Counted from the first letter of the stretch, positions 8,675 to 18,203 are shown. The stretch is DNA of 64,000 nt from JAEZPW01 sp035629075 (GCA_035629075.1 DASPIK010000010.1:62001-126000), one strand, 5' to 3'. A program made the numbers and translations. Notes: generated by a model from the letters alone, not told the origin.

Positions 8675-8976
8675 AGTTCCTCGTTGATATGGAATGAGAA
8701 ATCGCAGTTTATATCAGGCCGAGCGAAAGACAAGAGTACCTGGGCACACGAACCCCTTCCTGTCCTTGAACTGGTTAGACGAGAGTACCCGGGAGTCGTG
8801 AGCGATGGAGTCGTGATGGCGCCGCGCCGGCGAGCCGACGGGAGTACAAGCGGTGTTCAAGCAGCGACAACCGCAGCAAAATCGCGGCTGTTGTTCAACT
8901 CTGGGCAACATCGCTGCTGCATGGGCGCGTCCTATGAACAACGCGTGAGTGGGCACGACCCGGAGTAAAAAAACCC
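8675..8976. other. Intergenic region between divergent genes
   Basis: About 300 nt separating the M13 peptidase gene and the phosphoesterase gene, so both promoters must lie here. GAGTACCTGGG (about 8735) and GAGTACCCGGG (about 8782) form an imperfect direct repeat. I see no convincing coding frame or RNA. Confidence 0.4.
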
Positions 8977-10440
8977 ATGCCATCTTCGTCTCGTTCGGTG
9001 TTAACGCTGTCAGTCTGTCTGTTCCTGGTGCTGCTGACCGGTTGCGGCGGTAGCAGTTCAAGCGGCAATCCGAGCAATCCACCGGGGAACGGTGGAGGCC
9101 AAACCGGTTCCGATATTCGCGCCGTTAATCACGTGCTCGCGATGATGCAGGAGAACCGGTCGTTCGACAGCTACTTCTGGGCAATGACGGACTACCGCCG
9201 GCGCAACAACATCCCGATCAACAGCAGCGACGGAAAAATCAAGGACGGTAGCGATCCGGACGCAGCCAAGATGGCAACCAACAACATCTCCCCTGCGACT
9301 GGGCAAGCGATCGCGCCCTACCATACAGGATCGATCTGCACGGAAGACCTCACGCCCGACTGGGCCGAAAGCCACAAGCAGATGAATCTGGAGAACCCTG
9401 CGGCGGCTGGACCGGGATCGCCAATGAACGGATTTGTGACCGTCGCGTATGGTCTGTCGCAGTTCTACCAGGTGCTGGCCGATAAGGATGGCCATCGCGC
9501 AATGGGGTATTTCGACGAGAACGACCTTAACTATTACTACTTCGTGGCTTCGCAGTTCGCTATGGCTGACATGTTCTTCTCGCCGGTGGCGACGCGAACC
9601 TCTGCCAACCGGATGTACTTTCACGCGGGCACATCGCAGGGACTCGTGCATCCCGACTCCAGCACCATAACCCAATTGAATGCGAAGACGATCTGGCGCG
9701 CGCTGGACGAAAAGGGCGTGAGCTGGAAAATTTATGTTTCGGACTGGGGGATCAATAACTGGACGTTCTTCAACTTCTTCACGGACTCAAACGACCTCGC
9801 TCGCCGCGCGAAGATTGTGCCAATCGACGAATATTTCAGCGATGTGGCGAACGGCACGTTGCCGGCTGTGGCATTTATCGAAACCGGTATGTCCACGGGG
9901 CGGGACGAACACCCGACGAATAATCCCGGAGTTGGCGTTCCCGTGCCGCCAGAGCAGGCCATTCGCGTCCAAAGCGGAGCTGCCTGGACGGCGAGGATCA
10001 TCAACGCGCTCATGAATAGTCCGTCGTGGAAGGACAGCGTGTTCTTCTGGACCTTTGACGAGGGCGGCGGAGCTTTCGATCACGTGCCGCCGATCTCGGT
10101 CGTCAACCCGGACGGAATCAAGCCCAGGGATCTCGATCCCGTTAAGGACTGCTTCGGTCAGCCCTGCTCAAACTTCGATTTCAACATCACCGGGTTCCGG
10201 GTGCCGAACTTCATCGTCTCGCCCTTTGCCAAGAAGCATTACGTGTCGCACACGCCGATGGACTTCACGGCGATTTTGAAGTTCATCGAGACGCGCTGGG
10301 AAATACCCCCGCTAACGGAGCGTGATCGAAGCATGCCCGACATGACCGAGTTCTTCGACTTCAGGAATCCGCCGTGGGCAACGCCGCCCACGCCACCCGC
10401 ACAGAAGGTGAATGGGATTTGTGATTTCACGAAACAGTAG
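8977..10440 (+). CDS. Phospholipase C / acid phosphatase-type phosphoesterase, lipoprotein
   Basis: Member of the phosphoesterase family that includes bacterial phospholipase C and AcpA. The signature MQENRSFD (residues 57-64) contains the metal-binding Glu59-Asn60. The C-terminal half has TFDEGGGAFDHVPP, another metal-site segment of the family, and RVPNFIVSPFAKK. The N-terminus is a lipoprotein signal with lipobox LLTGC at about residue 24, then a Ser/Gly/Pro/Asn linker. It probably removes phosphate from phospholipids or phosphomonoesters at the cell surface. 487 residues. GGAG lies about 12 bases before the ATG. Confidence 0.9.
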   Translation: MPSSSRSVLTLSVCLFLVLLTGCGGSSSSGNPSNPPGNGGGQTGSDIRAVNHVLAMMQENRSFDSYFWAMTDYRRRNNIPINSSDGKIKDGSDPDAAKMATNNISPATGQAIAPYHTGSICTEDLTPDWAESHKQMNLENPAAAGPGSPMNGFVTVAYGLSQFYQVLADKDGHRAMGYFDENDLNYYYFVASQFAMADMFFSPVATRTSANRMYFHAGTSQGLVHPDSSTITQLNAKTIWRALDEKGVSWKIYVSDWGINNWTFFNFFTDSNDLARRAKIVPIDEYFSDVANGTLPAVAFIETGMSTGRDEHPTNNPGVGVPVPPEQAIRVQSGAAWTARIINALMNSPSWKDSVFFWTFDEGGGAFDHVPPISVVNPDGIKPRDLDPVKDCFGQPCSNFDFNITGFRVPNFIVSPFAKKHYVSHTPMDFTAILKFIETRWEIPPLTERDRSMPDMTEFFDFRNPPWATPPTPPAQKVNGICDFTKQ

Positions 10441-10605
10441 TGGGTAAGGCGCTGTTGCGGTTAGCTGAAGCAGCGCTAAAAACAGGCGCCAAGAGGTAGC
10501 AACGCCTTTTAACAGCCAAGAGCTAACTGCCAACAGCGCTATACGCTTCCGCAATTCACGACGAACCTGGCTACTGAAACCAAACACCAACAGCCAAGAG
10601 CCTTC
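10441..10605. repeat. Intergenic repeats, family D (AACAGCCAAGAGC-type)
   Basis: The spacer between convergent genes contains repeated AACAGCCAAGAGC and CTGCCAACAGCGC words, matching the purL-purF spacer. GCGCTGTT...AGCAGCGC near the left end can also pair. Confidence 0.55.
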
Positions 10606-11778
10606 TTACTTTCCATACGTGACGCGATAAATCAATCCGGCTCCGTCGTCGCTGACGTACATGGCGCCATCGGGTCCGAATAGTACGCCGACAGGGCGTC
10701 CCGAGACGTCATCGTTGTTGCGCGCTCCTGGCGGCAGCCATCCGGTGATGAAGTCCTGCGCTCCGCTCTCCGGCTCGCCATTCGCGTTCAAGTGGATGCG
10801 CACCACCTTGTACCCGGTCGGGATGGAACGGTTCCAGGAGCCGTGAAATGCAACGAACATGTCTCCGCGATAGTCGACGGGGAACATGTTGCCGTTGTTG
10901 ATAGCGAGGCCGAGTGGCGCCGAGTGTGCCTGCATCTCGACTTTGGCAGGGATGGTTGACTGGCACCGGTTTTCGTCACCGCCGAACTTCCTGTCGGGCA
11001 CTCGATTGCCGTAGCAGTAGGGCCAGCCGAAATCGCCGCCGGTCTTGCCGAGGTCGTTGATCTCTTCGGGAGGAAGATCGTCGCCAAGGTTGTCGGTGCC
11101 GTTCTCGCTTGCCCAAACGGTGCCGGTTCTGTCATTCCAGACCAGGCCCACTGCGTTGCGAAGGCCGCGCGCAAATACTCGGCTTGCTGAACCGTCCGGG
11201 TTCATTTCCAGCACCGCGGCGCGGGCCGGGTCTTTCTCGACGCAGACGTTGCAGCTTGAACCGCTCGAGACGTAGAGCTTGCCATTGCCGAAGACGAGGG
11301 TCCGCGTACTGTGACCGCGCCCTGAAGGCAGGTCGGCGAGCCTCTGCGGATTTGAGGCGCGCAGTTGCGACTCGTTCCAGTCATAGCGCAGGACCTGGTT
11401 TTCGTTGGCGACAAAAAGTTTGCCGTCGTGAAAAGCGAGCCCGTGGGGACGTCGTTGCCCCGTCAAGACATTCACGGCGCGGGTCGCCCTGCCGGTGCGC
11501 TGCGGGTCCGGAAGCGCAACCACCGCACCCTCGCCGCTTTCGGCCACCAGCAGCACGCCTCCAGGCGTCCACGTCATCATGCGCGCCTCGGGTGCTTCGG
11601 CAAACACGCTGATGCGAAAACCTTCGGGCAGTCTGAGGCGAGGCAGCTCAGAACCGGCCACCGAGGACGGAGCAGGCGCGGGAGGGGCTGCGTTGCTGCC
11701 CTGTTCCGAGCCGCCGTTACCGTTCGAGCAGGCCGTAATCGCGAGCAGCAGCAGGAGAAGCGGTGCAGACTTGCGCAT
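10606..11778 (-). CDS. Sorbosone/glucose dehydrogenase-like beta-propeller lipoprotein
   Basis: 390-residue soluble-aldose/sorbosone dehydrogenase-like six-bladed propeller, probably PQQ-dependent and anchored outside the cytoplasm. Family features: LRLPEGFRISVFAEAPEARMM at the domain start, RPHGLAFHDGKLFVANENQV, GLRNAVGLVWN, the ENGTDNLGDDLPPEEIN loop, and DFGWPYCYGNRVPD. The C-terminus (FGPDGAMYVSDDGAGLIYRV) closes the propeller. The start chosen gives the lipoprotein signal MRKSAPLLLLLLAITAC. In-frame ATGs at 11802 and 11814 are alternatives. The one at 11814 lies two bases after the U tract of the upstream terminator, which argues against it. Confidence 0.85.
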   Translation of the reverse strand: MRKSAPLLLLLLAITACSNGNGGSEQGSNAAPPAPAPSSVAGSELPRLRLPEGFRISVFAEAPEARMMTWTPGGVLLVAESGEGAVVALPDPQRTGRATRAVNVLTGQRRPHGLAFHDGKLFVANENQVLRYDWNESQLRASNPQRLADLPSGRGHSTRTLVFGNGKLYVSSGSSCNVCVEKDPARAAVLEMNPDGSASRVFARGLRNAVGLVWNDRTGTVWASENGTDNLGDDLPPEEINDLGKTGGDFGWPYCYGNRVPDRKFGGDENRCQSTIPAKVEMQAHSAPLGLAINNGNMFPVDYRGDMFVAFHGSWNRSIPTGYKVVRIHLNANGEPESGAQDFITGWLPPGARNNDDVSGRPVGVLFGPDGAMYVSDDGAGLIYRVTYGK

Positions 11779-11816
11779 GCGATGTTGGATGGCGACGAGC
11801 ATACTGAGGTTCATGT

Positions 11817-11848
11817 AAAAACCCCGTCCAAGGCGAACTTGGACGGGG
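11817..11848 (-). terminator. Rho-independent terminator of the PxKF protein gene
   Basis: Perfect 11-bp stem CCCCGTCCAAG (11822-11832) / CTTGGACGGGG (11838-11848), 5-nt loop. In the leftward direction it is followed by TTTTT (11821-11817). It lies 22 nt beyond the stop at 11870. Confidence 0.88.
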
Positions 11849-11869
11849 CCCAAGGTGATTTTTGTCCGG

Positions 11870-14800
11870 CTACTTGAGTCCGAATCTGAAGTCGATGGGT
11901 GTGCCGTCGTTCAACGTGACCCTGTAAAGGTAGGTCGTGTTGGCGACGAGGTTCTTCGTGTTCATGTTGAAGATCCACTGGGCGGCCATTGGATCCCATC
12001 GGAAGTTGGCGTCGGGAGTGGTGGAAACCACAGCCTCGTCCACAGTCTGACTCACTGTTCCAGCGATCGTTCCAATCAGCCGGAAGGAAGTCACGACACC
12101 GGCACTTCCAATTGAGGCACCCGTCGCGTCGCAGACCCTGAATTTAGCGGGGACCGTGCTCTTCTGCTTGAACACGCTGCTCCCGTCAGCATCTACCGGC
12201 TGAAGAATGGTGTGTCCAAGATCTCCAAGGCAGGCAGTGCCGGCAGGGGAGTAGATCACGGAGTAAGTGGCCGAGGCACTGGCAGTATTGCCCGCATTGT
12301 CGGTTGCGTTGCAACTGACCGTCTTTGGGCCAACGGAGGTCAGCACCAGCGAGTTGCAAGCGGAGGATGCGATTCCCGAGGTGGCGTCGAGCGCTCCGGC
12401 GGATGCGGTGGCGCTGCCGTTGAGAACAACCGGGTTCGGAGAGACTAACGGGCTGAGGGTTGGTGCAGTCGCGTCACGCTTGATGATCAGCGCGGCGGCG
12501 CTTGCCGTTAACCCTGCGTCGTTTGTGCACTGTCCATTGAAGGTGGCACCTGTGGTGTCGGTCGTGACGGACTGAACAGCCGTGCAGGTGAGCGGCGTGC
12601 TGATGTTTTCCAGGCCCGAAGTTGTCAGTTCGACATTCGAAACGTACCAGCCATTGTTGCCCAGGGTGCCAGAGGTGACCGCTAGCGCGACTCCGGCCGG
12701 AGCCGTCTTGTCGACCTTGACGGTAAGCGGTGTTGCATTGGTCGTCAGGCCGGCATCGTTCGTGCATGAGCCGGCAAAAGAAGTCCCCGTCGTCTCGGTG
12801 GTCTGGAACTGATCGGCCGTGCAGGTAACGGGGCTGCTGATGGAGTCAGAGCCCGATGCATGCACGGTCACATCGCTGACATACCAGCCGTTCGCGCCCG
12901 GTGTTCCCGCCGATACAGCCAGCGCGGCGGATGGCCCAGTTTTGTCTAACTTGATTGTTATGGGAGTGGCATCAGCCTTCAATCCTGCACCGTTGGTGCA
13001 AGTGCCTGAGACTTCCTGACCGGCAGTTTCTGTCGAGAAAGTCTGAATGTCAGTGCACGTGACGCCGCTGATTGAATCGTTGCCCGACGTAGTGACCGTG
13101 ACGTCGCTCGTGTACCAGTTGTTGTTGCCCAGGGTGCCTGCAGTGACTGCGACTGCCACACCGGTTGGCGCCGTCTTGTCCAGTTTGACCGTGAACGGGG
13201 ACGCGTTGGTCGTCAGGCCGGCATCGTTGGTGCATGATCCGGTGAACTCCGTGCCTGTCGTTTCAGCGGTCTGGAACTGATCGGCCGTGCAGGTTACTGG
13301 GCTGCTGATGTTGTCAGTGCCTGATGTGTGGATCGTGACATCGCTGGTGTACCAGCCGTTCGCACCAGGTGTTCCCGCGGTGATCGCCATTTCGGCGGAA
13401 GGTCCGGTTTTGTCCAGCTTGATGGTGATTCCGTTCGTCTGCGTGGACCAACCAGCCTCGTCCGTACAGGTCAGCTTGTACTCTTGACCGGCTGTTTCGT
13501 CCGAAACCACGAAGTCTTCATCGCACGTCACTCCGTTCGCGTCTGTGCCGGTGGCGTGCAGCGTGACGTTGCTCGTGTACCAGCCGTTCGAGCCCTGTGT
13601 GCCGTGCGTAATCGCCAGGGTCGCCGTTGGGGCTGTCTTGTCGATTTTGACCGTGAAAGTGTTGTCGGCTTCGAGGTTTCCGACAGTGTCAACGGAATGG
13701 AATGTGATGGTGGTGGATCCTTCGGTGGTGACGTTCACTACAGCGGTGCTGCCCGGCACGGTGACGGCGGAACCGCTGTTGATGCTGTAAACAATCTGCT
13801 TGATCGTGCCGTTATTTTTGCTGGCCGTGATCGTCACGGTTACATCGCTCTTGTACCAGCCGTTAGATCCTTCGGTTCCAGCGGTCACAGAGGCGGAACT
13901 GGACGGCGAAGCCGTATCGATCAACCACATGTATTGCGCGGTACTGCTGCCAGCGGCATTCGTTGCGCGGACCGTGAACGTATGTGAGCCGTCGGCGAGC
14001 CCCGGGTAAGTCTTGGGGCTGGAGCACGGAGTGAAACCGAGGTTGTCGATGTCGCAGTCCAGCGTCGCCGTAGCTTCGCTCTCGCTGAAGGTGAAGGTGG
14101 CGGTGGTCTGGTTCGTTGGATCGTCGGGGTGGCCAGTAATCACCGGGGCAGGTGGCGGATCGGAGAGCGGACGCTCGTCGGCACCGATATCAACGGTGTT
14201 GTTGACGGGGCGCGCATCGCCATCGATGTCAATGGCCGGTACTCGCTGAACCCCGTCGACAAAGCTATTCAGTCCTTTGTCTGCCGCCGGTGAACCCGAA
14301 GCGAGATGGCCGGTGGCGTCAACAATTTCACTGAGAGCGTGCGTCGAGAGACAGTCGTTGAACGTGCAACCGATGATGCCGGGAGCTGAGGAGGAGAGCG
14401 TGACGTAGTTGCCCGAGTCTGAGGAGTCCAGGACGGAACCGCCGATGTCGCCTGACGCGTTCGCGTAGAACATGTTGTTGTGCAACGCCGGATTGTTTGA
14501 TCCCCCTGTCTTTTGGAGACCATAGCCGGCATTGCCAACAATGAGGTTGTTTACGAGGGCAACGGAAGACGCACCAGCAACCTGGATTCCACGACCACCG
14601 TTAGACTGAATGGTGTTGTTCACGACGAACGAACGGGCCGCGTTAGGCATGTCAACCAAAACAGCATCACTTGAGTTGTTGTGAATGACGTTGTTCACGA
14701 CGTAGATACGAGGCTGTTGCTGGTTGCTGTTAATCGTGACGCCGTTCGTATTGCCGTTTAGGTCATTGGCTGCGATCGTGATATCGGAGGAACCGCCCCG

Positions 14801-15523
14801 AATTCCTACACCTGCATCTTTCCCCTCGGTGATCTTCAATCCCTGCACTGTGATGAACTTCGAGCTCGAGATATCGATCGCGTTCTTATTCTGGCCAGAG
14901 GTCCTGATCGACTTCACTATGACCGTCCCAAAGGGCGCTGAGGGGTCGCGCCGGATTGTCACGGCTTGACTGGAGTTTGCGTTCACATTCTCCCCAGAGA
15001 TGGTGACGCTCTCGTTGTAAATTCCGGCTTTGATATTGACAGTGCACGGACCAACGTCCGGCAGGGAAGTGATCGCCTCCTGAATCGTCTTGAATACCCT
15101 GCCGGAACTCGAAGCAACAGAGCCATCTACAGTGAACGAATTTGTCCCGTTATCGCAGGAGGGAGGATCGTTAGGCCCGTCCAGGAAATAATTGACCGCT
15201 TCGAATCCGGACGTGGTGCCCGTTGCGATCAACTTAATCGTCTGATCCAGATCCAGTCCGTCAGGGGAGAACGCGGTGTTGATGAAACCGCCGTTCTCGT
15301 CTGCTGTCGCGGTGGAAGTGCGATCTTCACGGCCATCCACACGGAATACGAGATTCACGACCTCGCCGGGCTGGAAGCCCATGCCAGTCACCGTGACGAT
15401 GTCTCCGGGGACATAGTTGTTCTTGTCTGTCCAGACTGCGGTATCGGGATTGTTTTGCGCCAACAACGGCGCGGCGACGGCAACCACAAGTGCCAATAGC
15501 AGACTCAGCACTCCGCGTTTCAT
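11870..15523 (-). CDS. Secreted beta-helix / Ig-repeat / PxKF-domain protein
   Basis: 1217 residues, exported (signal MKRGVLSLLLALVVAVAAPLLAQ). Order of parts: an Ig-like N-terminal domain (YVPGDIVTVTGMGFQPGE); a right-handed parallel beta-helix with NosD/pectate-lyase-like rungs (VVNNTIQSNGGRGIQVAG); a domain with TFSESEATATLDCDIDN; six copies of a roughly 78-residue repeat with NGWYxSxVT and DKTAP/DKTGP boundaries; a seventh diverged copy; and a C-terminal PxKF domain (STVPAKFRVCDATG). It is probably a surface adhesin or matrix protein. AGGAG lies seven bases before ATG 15523 and rules out the upstream start at 15574. Repeats 3 and 5, and 4 and 6, are closest pairs, so a two-unit block was duplicated. 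Confidence 0.85.
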   Translation of the reverse strand: MKRGVLSLLLALVVAVAAPLLAQNNPDTAVWTDKNNYVPGDIVTVTGMGFQPGEVVNLVFRVDGREDRTSTATADENGGFINTAFSPDGLDLDQTIKLIATGTTSGFEAVNYFLDGPNDPPSCDNGTNSFTVDGSVASSSGRVFKTIQEAITSLPDVGPCTVNIKAGIYNESVTISGENVNANSSQAVTIRRDPSAPFGTVIVKSIRTSGQNKNAIDISSSKFITVQGLKITEGKDAGVGIRGGSSDITIAANDLNGNTNGVTINSNQQQPRIYVVNNVIHNNSSDAVLVDMPNAARSFVVNNTIQSNGGRGIQVAGASSVALVNNLIVGNAGYGLQKTGGSNNPALHNNMFYANASGDIGGSVLDSSDSGNYVTLSSSAPGIIGCTFNDCLSTHALSEIVDATGHLASGSPAADKGLNSFVDGVQRVPAIDIDGDARPVNNTVDIGADERPLSDPPPAPVITGHPDDPTNQTTATFTFSESEATATLDCDIDNLGFTPCSSPKTYPGLADGSHTFTVRATNAAGSSTAQYMWLIDTASPSSSASVTAGTEGSNGWYKSDVTVTITASKNNGTIKQIVYSINSGSAVTVPGSTAVVNVTTEGSTTITFHSVDTVGNLEADNTFTVKIDKTAPTATLAITHGTQGSNGWYTSNVTLHATGTDANGVTCDEDFVVSDETAGQEYKLTCTDEAGWSTQTNGITIKLDKTGPSAEMAITAGTPGANGWYTSDVTIHTSGTDNISSPVTCTADQFQTAETTGTEFTGSCTNDAGLTTNASPFTVKLDKTAPTGVAVAVTAGTLGNNNWYTSDVTVTTSGNDSISGVTCTDIQTFSTETAGQEVSGTCTNGAGLKADATPITIKLDKTGPSAALAVSAGTPGANGWYVSDVTVHASGSDSISSPVTCTADQFQTTETTGTSFAGSCTNDAGLTTNATPLTVKVDKTAPAGVALAVTSGTLGNNGWYVSNVELTTSGLENISTPLTCTAVQSVTTDTTGATFNGQCTNDAGLTASAAALIIKRDATAPTLSPLVSPNPVVLNGSATASAGALDATSGIASSACNSLVLTSVGPKTVSCNATDNAGNTASASATYSVIYSPAGTACLGDLGHTILQPVDADGSSVFKQKSTVPAKFRVCDATGASIGSAGVVTSFRLIGTIAGTVSQTVDEAVVSTTPDANFRWDPMAAQWIFNMNTKNLVANTTYLYRVTLNDGTPIDFRFGLK

Positions 15524-16097
15524 GCACCATCTCCTGAATGCGCCCGCGACTGCGGGGCGGGCACAAAGCTTCATCTTTTCTGGGGGGACTTCTGGATCCG
15601 GCTGCGGTCCACGAGTGGACAGCTTTTCGCTTGTTCTATTGGACGAGAGTTCCTGAATGAGAGTTGCTGGTCAGAGACTTACATTCTGCCCGAAGCAAGA
15701 AGTTTTTCCACTTTGGGACCGTCGGGCCGCGACGGGGCTTCGGAGTGGACTGGGGACCTGCGTTCACGGATGACGAGCGGGCCAGAACGCCACCCATCCG
15801 GCTGCGGCTGCATCACCTGTTTCAGAGGCTTCGGCACAGAGAACAGGCGACAAAATTACTCGGCAGTCGCCTTTCCTACGCGGTCTGCTCTGGACAGCAA
15901 AGATAGTGCTTAGCAGAATCAATGACTTACGGGGCGGAAGGCGAGGTAAGAGTTTGGCACTCGAGTTGTTCTAGGGATAGGCGTGGAGCACGTTCGGCGA
16001 GTCGAGTTGCCGGCCGTTGAAGCTCACCGGAATTAAGTTAACCAGAATTCATGCCCAGCGCGTGGGATCGCGCCGGGGAGCCCGGAGGAATTAGGTA
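15524..16097. other. Intergenic region between divergent secreted-protein genes
   Basis: About 570 nt. Short frames at 15664-15913 show no protein-like pattern and I do not call them. A small hairpin GTCCAC/GTGGAC lies at about 15608-15621. A sigma-54-like element is listed separately at 15953-15970. Promoters for both flanking genes must be here. Confidence 0.4.
15953..15970 (+). promoter_or_regulatory. Possible sigma-54-type promoter upstream of the OmpA-family gene
   Basis: TTTGGCACTCGAGTTGTT has TGGCAC and TTG with ten bases between the GG and the downstream GT. This matches the -24/-12 spacing, but the consensus GC is GT here. It is about 130 nt upstream of the start at 16098. I see no enhancer-binding-protein gene in the window. 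Confidence 0.25.
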
Positions 16098-17117
16098 ATG
16101 AAGAAACAGACATGGATGGCGCTGGCATTGGCCGCGGCGATGGCGGTTCCGGCTGCGGCGCAGCAGACAAGCAACGATCAGAACACCCAGCAGCCTGCCG
16201 CCTCGTCTAGCCAGACGATGCAGCAGCAGGCCACGACCCAGCAGGGACAGGGTGACCAGACGGGCATGGAAGCACGTCAGCCGCTCCAGCCAGACACGAG
16301 AGAAGGCTTCTGGGGCAAACTGAATCCCTTCGCGCGCAAGAAGTACGTGCAGCGGCAGATGAGTCCGATCCGCAACCGTGTCAACGAGCTCGATGAACTT
16401 AGCGCGAAAAACTCCAGGGCGATCTCCGATGTTGACCAGCGAGCGCAGGAAGGCATCCGGATGGCTGATGCCAAGGCGACGCAGGCTGACCAGCATGCAG
16501 TTGAGGCGGGGAATCGCGCCCAGATGGCGAACCAGACGGCACAGCAGGCCTCTACGCGGCTCACCACGGTTGAGCAGGTTGTCACCAACATCGACCAGTA
16601 TAAGCCGGTTACGCAGACCGAGATTCGCTTCCGCGCCGGCCAGTCGGTGCTGAGCCAGAAGGCAAAAGAGGCTCTTGACCAGATGGCCGAGCCGCTGAAG
16701 AACCAGAGGGGCTACGTGATCGAAGTTCAGGGCTTCTCGTCGGGCCGCGGTCAGGCTGCAATCGAGAACTCGCAGCGGATGGCCGATGCCGTCGTTCGCT
16801 ACTTGGTAATCGAGCACGAGATCCCGGTTTTCCGTATCTACACGCTGGGCATGGGCAATGCGCCGCGTCAGGTCGCAGCCGATGGCTCCAAGCCTCGTCG
16901 CACGACCGGTGGCCGCGTTGAGATCAGCCTGCTGAAGAACGATCTCGAGCAGTTGTCGGCGCAGAACGTTGCTCCGGCCACGTCCACCGAGGGTGGCGTA
17001 GCGGGGACCACGACCGGTGCGCCTACGGCTCAGGGTCAGCAGTACCAGCAGCCTGGCATGTCGCAGCCGGCAACGCCGGCCCAGCAGCCTGCGCAGCAGA
17101 CGCCGCCCCAGCGGTAA
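16098..17117 (+). CDS. OmpA-family outer-membrane/peptidoglycan-binding protein
   Basis: 339 residues. Signal peptide MKKQTWMALALAAAMAVPAAAQ, then a Gln/Thr-rich segment, then a helical, probably coiled-coil region (NRVNELDELSAKNSRAISDV to about residue 165). The OmpA C-terminal-type domain follows (EIRFRAGQSVLSQKAKEALD, then VIEVQGFSSGRGQAAIENSQRMADAV, then GGRVEISLL). The usual GHTD-type motif is QGFSS here, so peptidoglycan binding is uncertain. The tail is Pro/Gln/Thr-rich. GGAGG lies nine bases before the ATG. It is monocistronic, with a strong terminator 80 nt downstream. Confidence 0.85.
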   Translation: MKKQTWMALALAAAMAVPAAAQQTSNDQNTQQPAASSSQTMQQQATTQQGQGDQTGMEARQPLQPDTREGFWGKLNPFARKKYVQRQMSPIRNRVNELDELSAKNSRAISDVDQRAQEGIRMADAKATQADQHAVEAGNRAQMANQTAQQASTRLTTVEQVVTNIDQYKPVTQTEIRFRAGQSVLSQKAKEALDQMAEPLKNQRGYVIEVQGFSSGRGQAAIENSQRMADAVVRYLVIEHEIPVFRIYTLGMGNAPRQVAADGSKPRRTTGGRVEISLLKNDLEQLSAQNVAPATSTEGGVAGTTTGAPTAQGQQYQQPGMSQPATPAQQPAQQTPPQR

Positions 17118-17200
17118 CGATTCAAGCGGTTAAGGTGTGCGTGACGTGAGCATGACTCAAGTGCGCCACAAATAGCCCTCCCCCAGGGCATTTCCCCAGG

Positions 17201-17231
17201 CTCCCCGTCCTTTGGGCGGGGAGTTTTTTTT
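17201..17231 (+). terminator. Rho-independent terminator after the OmpA-family gene
   Basis: Stem CTCCCCG (17201-17207) / CGGGGAG (about 17217-17223) followed by eight T residues. Confidence 0.9.
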
Positions 17232-17699
17232 CTTTGCCCGAAAGCGCAAAAATATGTGCTTTTCCTATTGCGAATTTCTGCTGATTGGAGCACACTCGGC
17301 GCGCATTCTACGAACGAAGATCGGCGCTGCAGAAACGCGGCGACCGTGTCTTCAAGAGGTCGGTAACTCAACTCACCTTCGCGATAAGGGAGGCATTTCG
17401 GAGCGGAAGATCGCGCGAAATGATGTAAGACATGCAGCAAGGGATCGACCGACTTGACCGAATACCGGTTGGCCGAGTTGAACCGTCAGATTTCGTTTAC
17501 CATGCTGAGCTCGGGCGCGTGGAATGCTTGAGGTGCGGAGGCCGGGCATTCAGCAGGAACTTGGCCGTGGTCCGGTTATGGGAACGGGCTCACGAAAAGT
17601 GCTGCAAGTACCGCGTGCAGACCGACGACTCAATTTGCGCATGACATCAAAGCCTTCATGCTGACCTACGTCGCCGATTCGCTCTGGTAACCTATCTTT
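17232..17699. other. Intergenic region upstream of ogt
   Basis: About 470 nt with no confident gene; it contains the weak frame at 17432-17644 listed separately. I see no tRNA fold or repeat family here. Confidence 0.4.
17432..17644 (+). CDS. Possible small Cys/His protein
   Basis: A 70-residue frame whose middle reads VECLRCGGRAFSRN and then RAHEKCC, so Cys-x2-Cys followed about 20 residues on by His-x2-Cys, a plausible single zinc knuckle. No ribosome binding site is visible and I recognise no family. It is listed as a weak candidate only because of the Cys/His spacing. Confidence 0.22.
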   Translation: MQQGIDRLDRIPVGRVEPSDFVYHAELGRVECLRCGGRAFSRNLAVVRLWERAHEKCCKYRVQTDDSICA

Positions 17700-18203
17700 G
17701 TGCGCAGCCCGCTGACCCAGGAAACGCTCTTCTTCAGTCGCACCGACTCGCCTATCGGTGTACTCACACTTGTTGCCTCTCGAACAGGTGTAGTTGCGAT
17801 CGAGTTCCCCGGCCACGACTTCCCGCCACAGCGCCCTGGTAAGTTTCAGTACGTTGAGGACGCCAATTACACTCGCGAATGCGCGGAGCAACTGAAGGCC
17901 TATTTCGCCGGAACGCGTAGGGAGTTCTCAGTCCCTCTCGACCTTCGGGGAACCGACTTCCAGTTGCAGTGCTGGCATGCGCTGCTCGACATACCTTATG
18001 GCGAGACGCGGTCGTATGCGGAGATCGCGCGGACGGTCGGGAACCCACAGGCGTTCCGGGCCGTGGGCATGGCGAACCACTGCAATCCGATACCGATCAT
18101 CGTTCCATGTCATCGGGTGGTGGCTGCGAACGGCACGCTCTGCGGTTACGGTGGCGGCCTGGACATCAAGCGCCGACTGCTAGACCTGGAGCGAGGGGTT
18201 TAA
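17700..18203 (+). CDS. ogt: Methylated-DNA--protein-cysteine S-methyltransferase (Ogt type)
   Basis: Suicide repair protein that moves methyl groups from O6-methylguanine or O4-methylthymine to its own cysteine. The 167 residues contain the active site IIVPCHRVV with acceptor Cys137, preceded by the DNA-recognition helix region IPYGETRSYAEIA and NPQAFRAVGMANHCNP, and followed by the YGGGLDIKRRLLDLE C-terminal signature. The start is GTG 17700; the frame has a stop at 17688, so no longer start exists. The 3' end overlaps the stop of the opposing gene at 18200 by four bases. Confidence 0.93.
   Translation: MRSPLTQETLFFSRTDSPIGVLTLVASRTGVVAIEFPGHDFPPQRPGKFQYVEDANYTRECAEQLKAYFAGTRREFSVPLDLRGTDFQLQCWHALLDIPYGETRSYAEIARTVGNPQAFRAVGMANHCNPIPIIVPCHRVVAANGTLCGYGGGLDIKRRLLDLERGV

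Noticed and set aside
12500..13900. Regular DNA repeats considered as a CRISPR array
   Set aside because: Period is about 235 nt, in frame, and encodes Ig-like repeats with conserved NGWY; there is no repeat-spacer structure.
15664..15913. Overlapping short frames upstream of the OmpA-family gene
   Set aside because: No ribosome site, no protein-like pattern; region must hold promoters.
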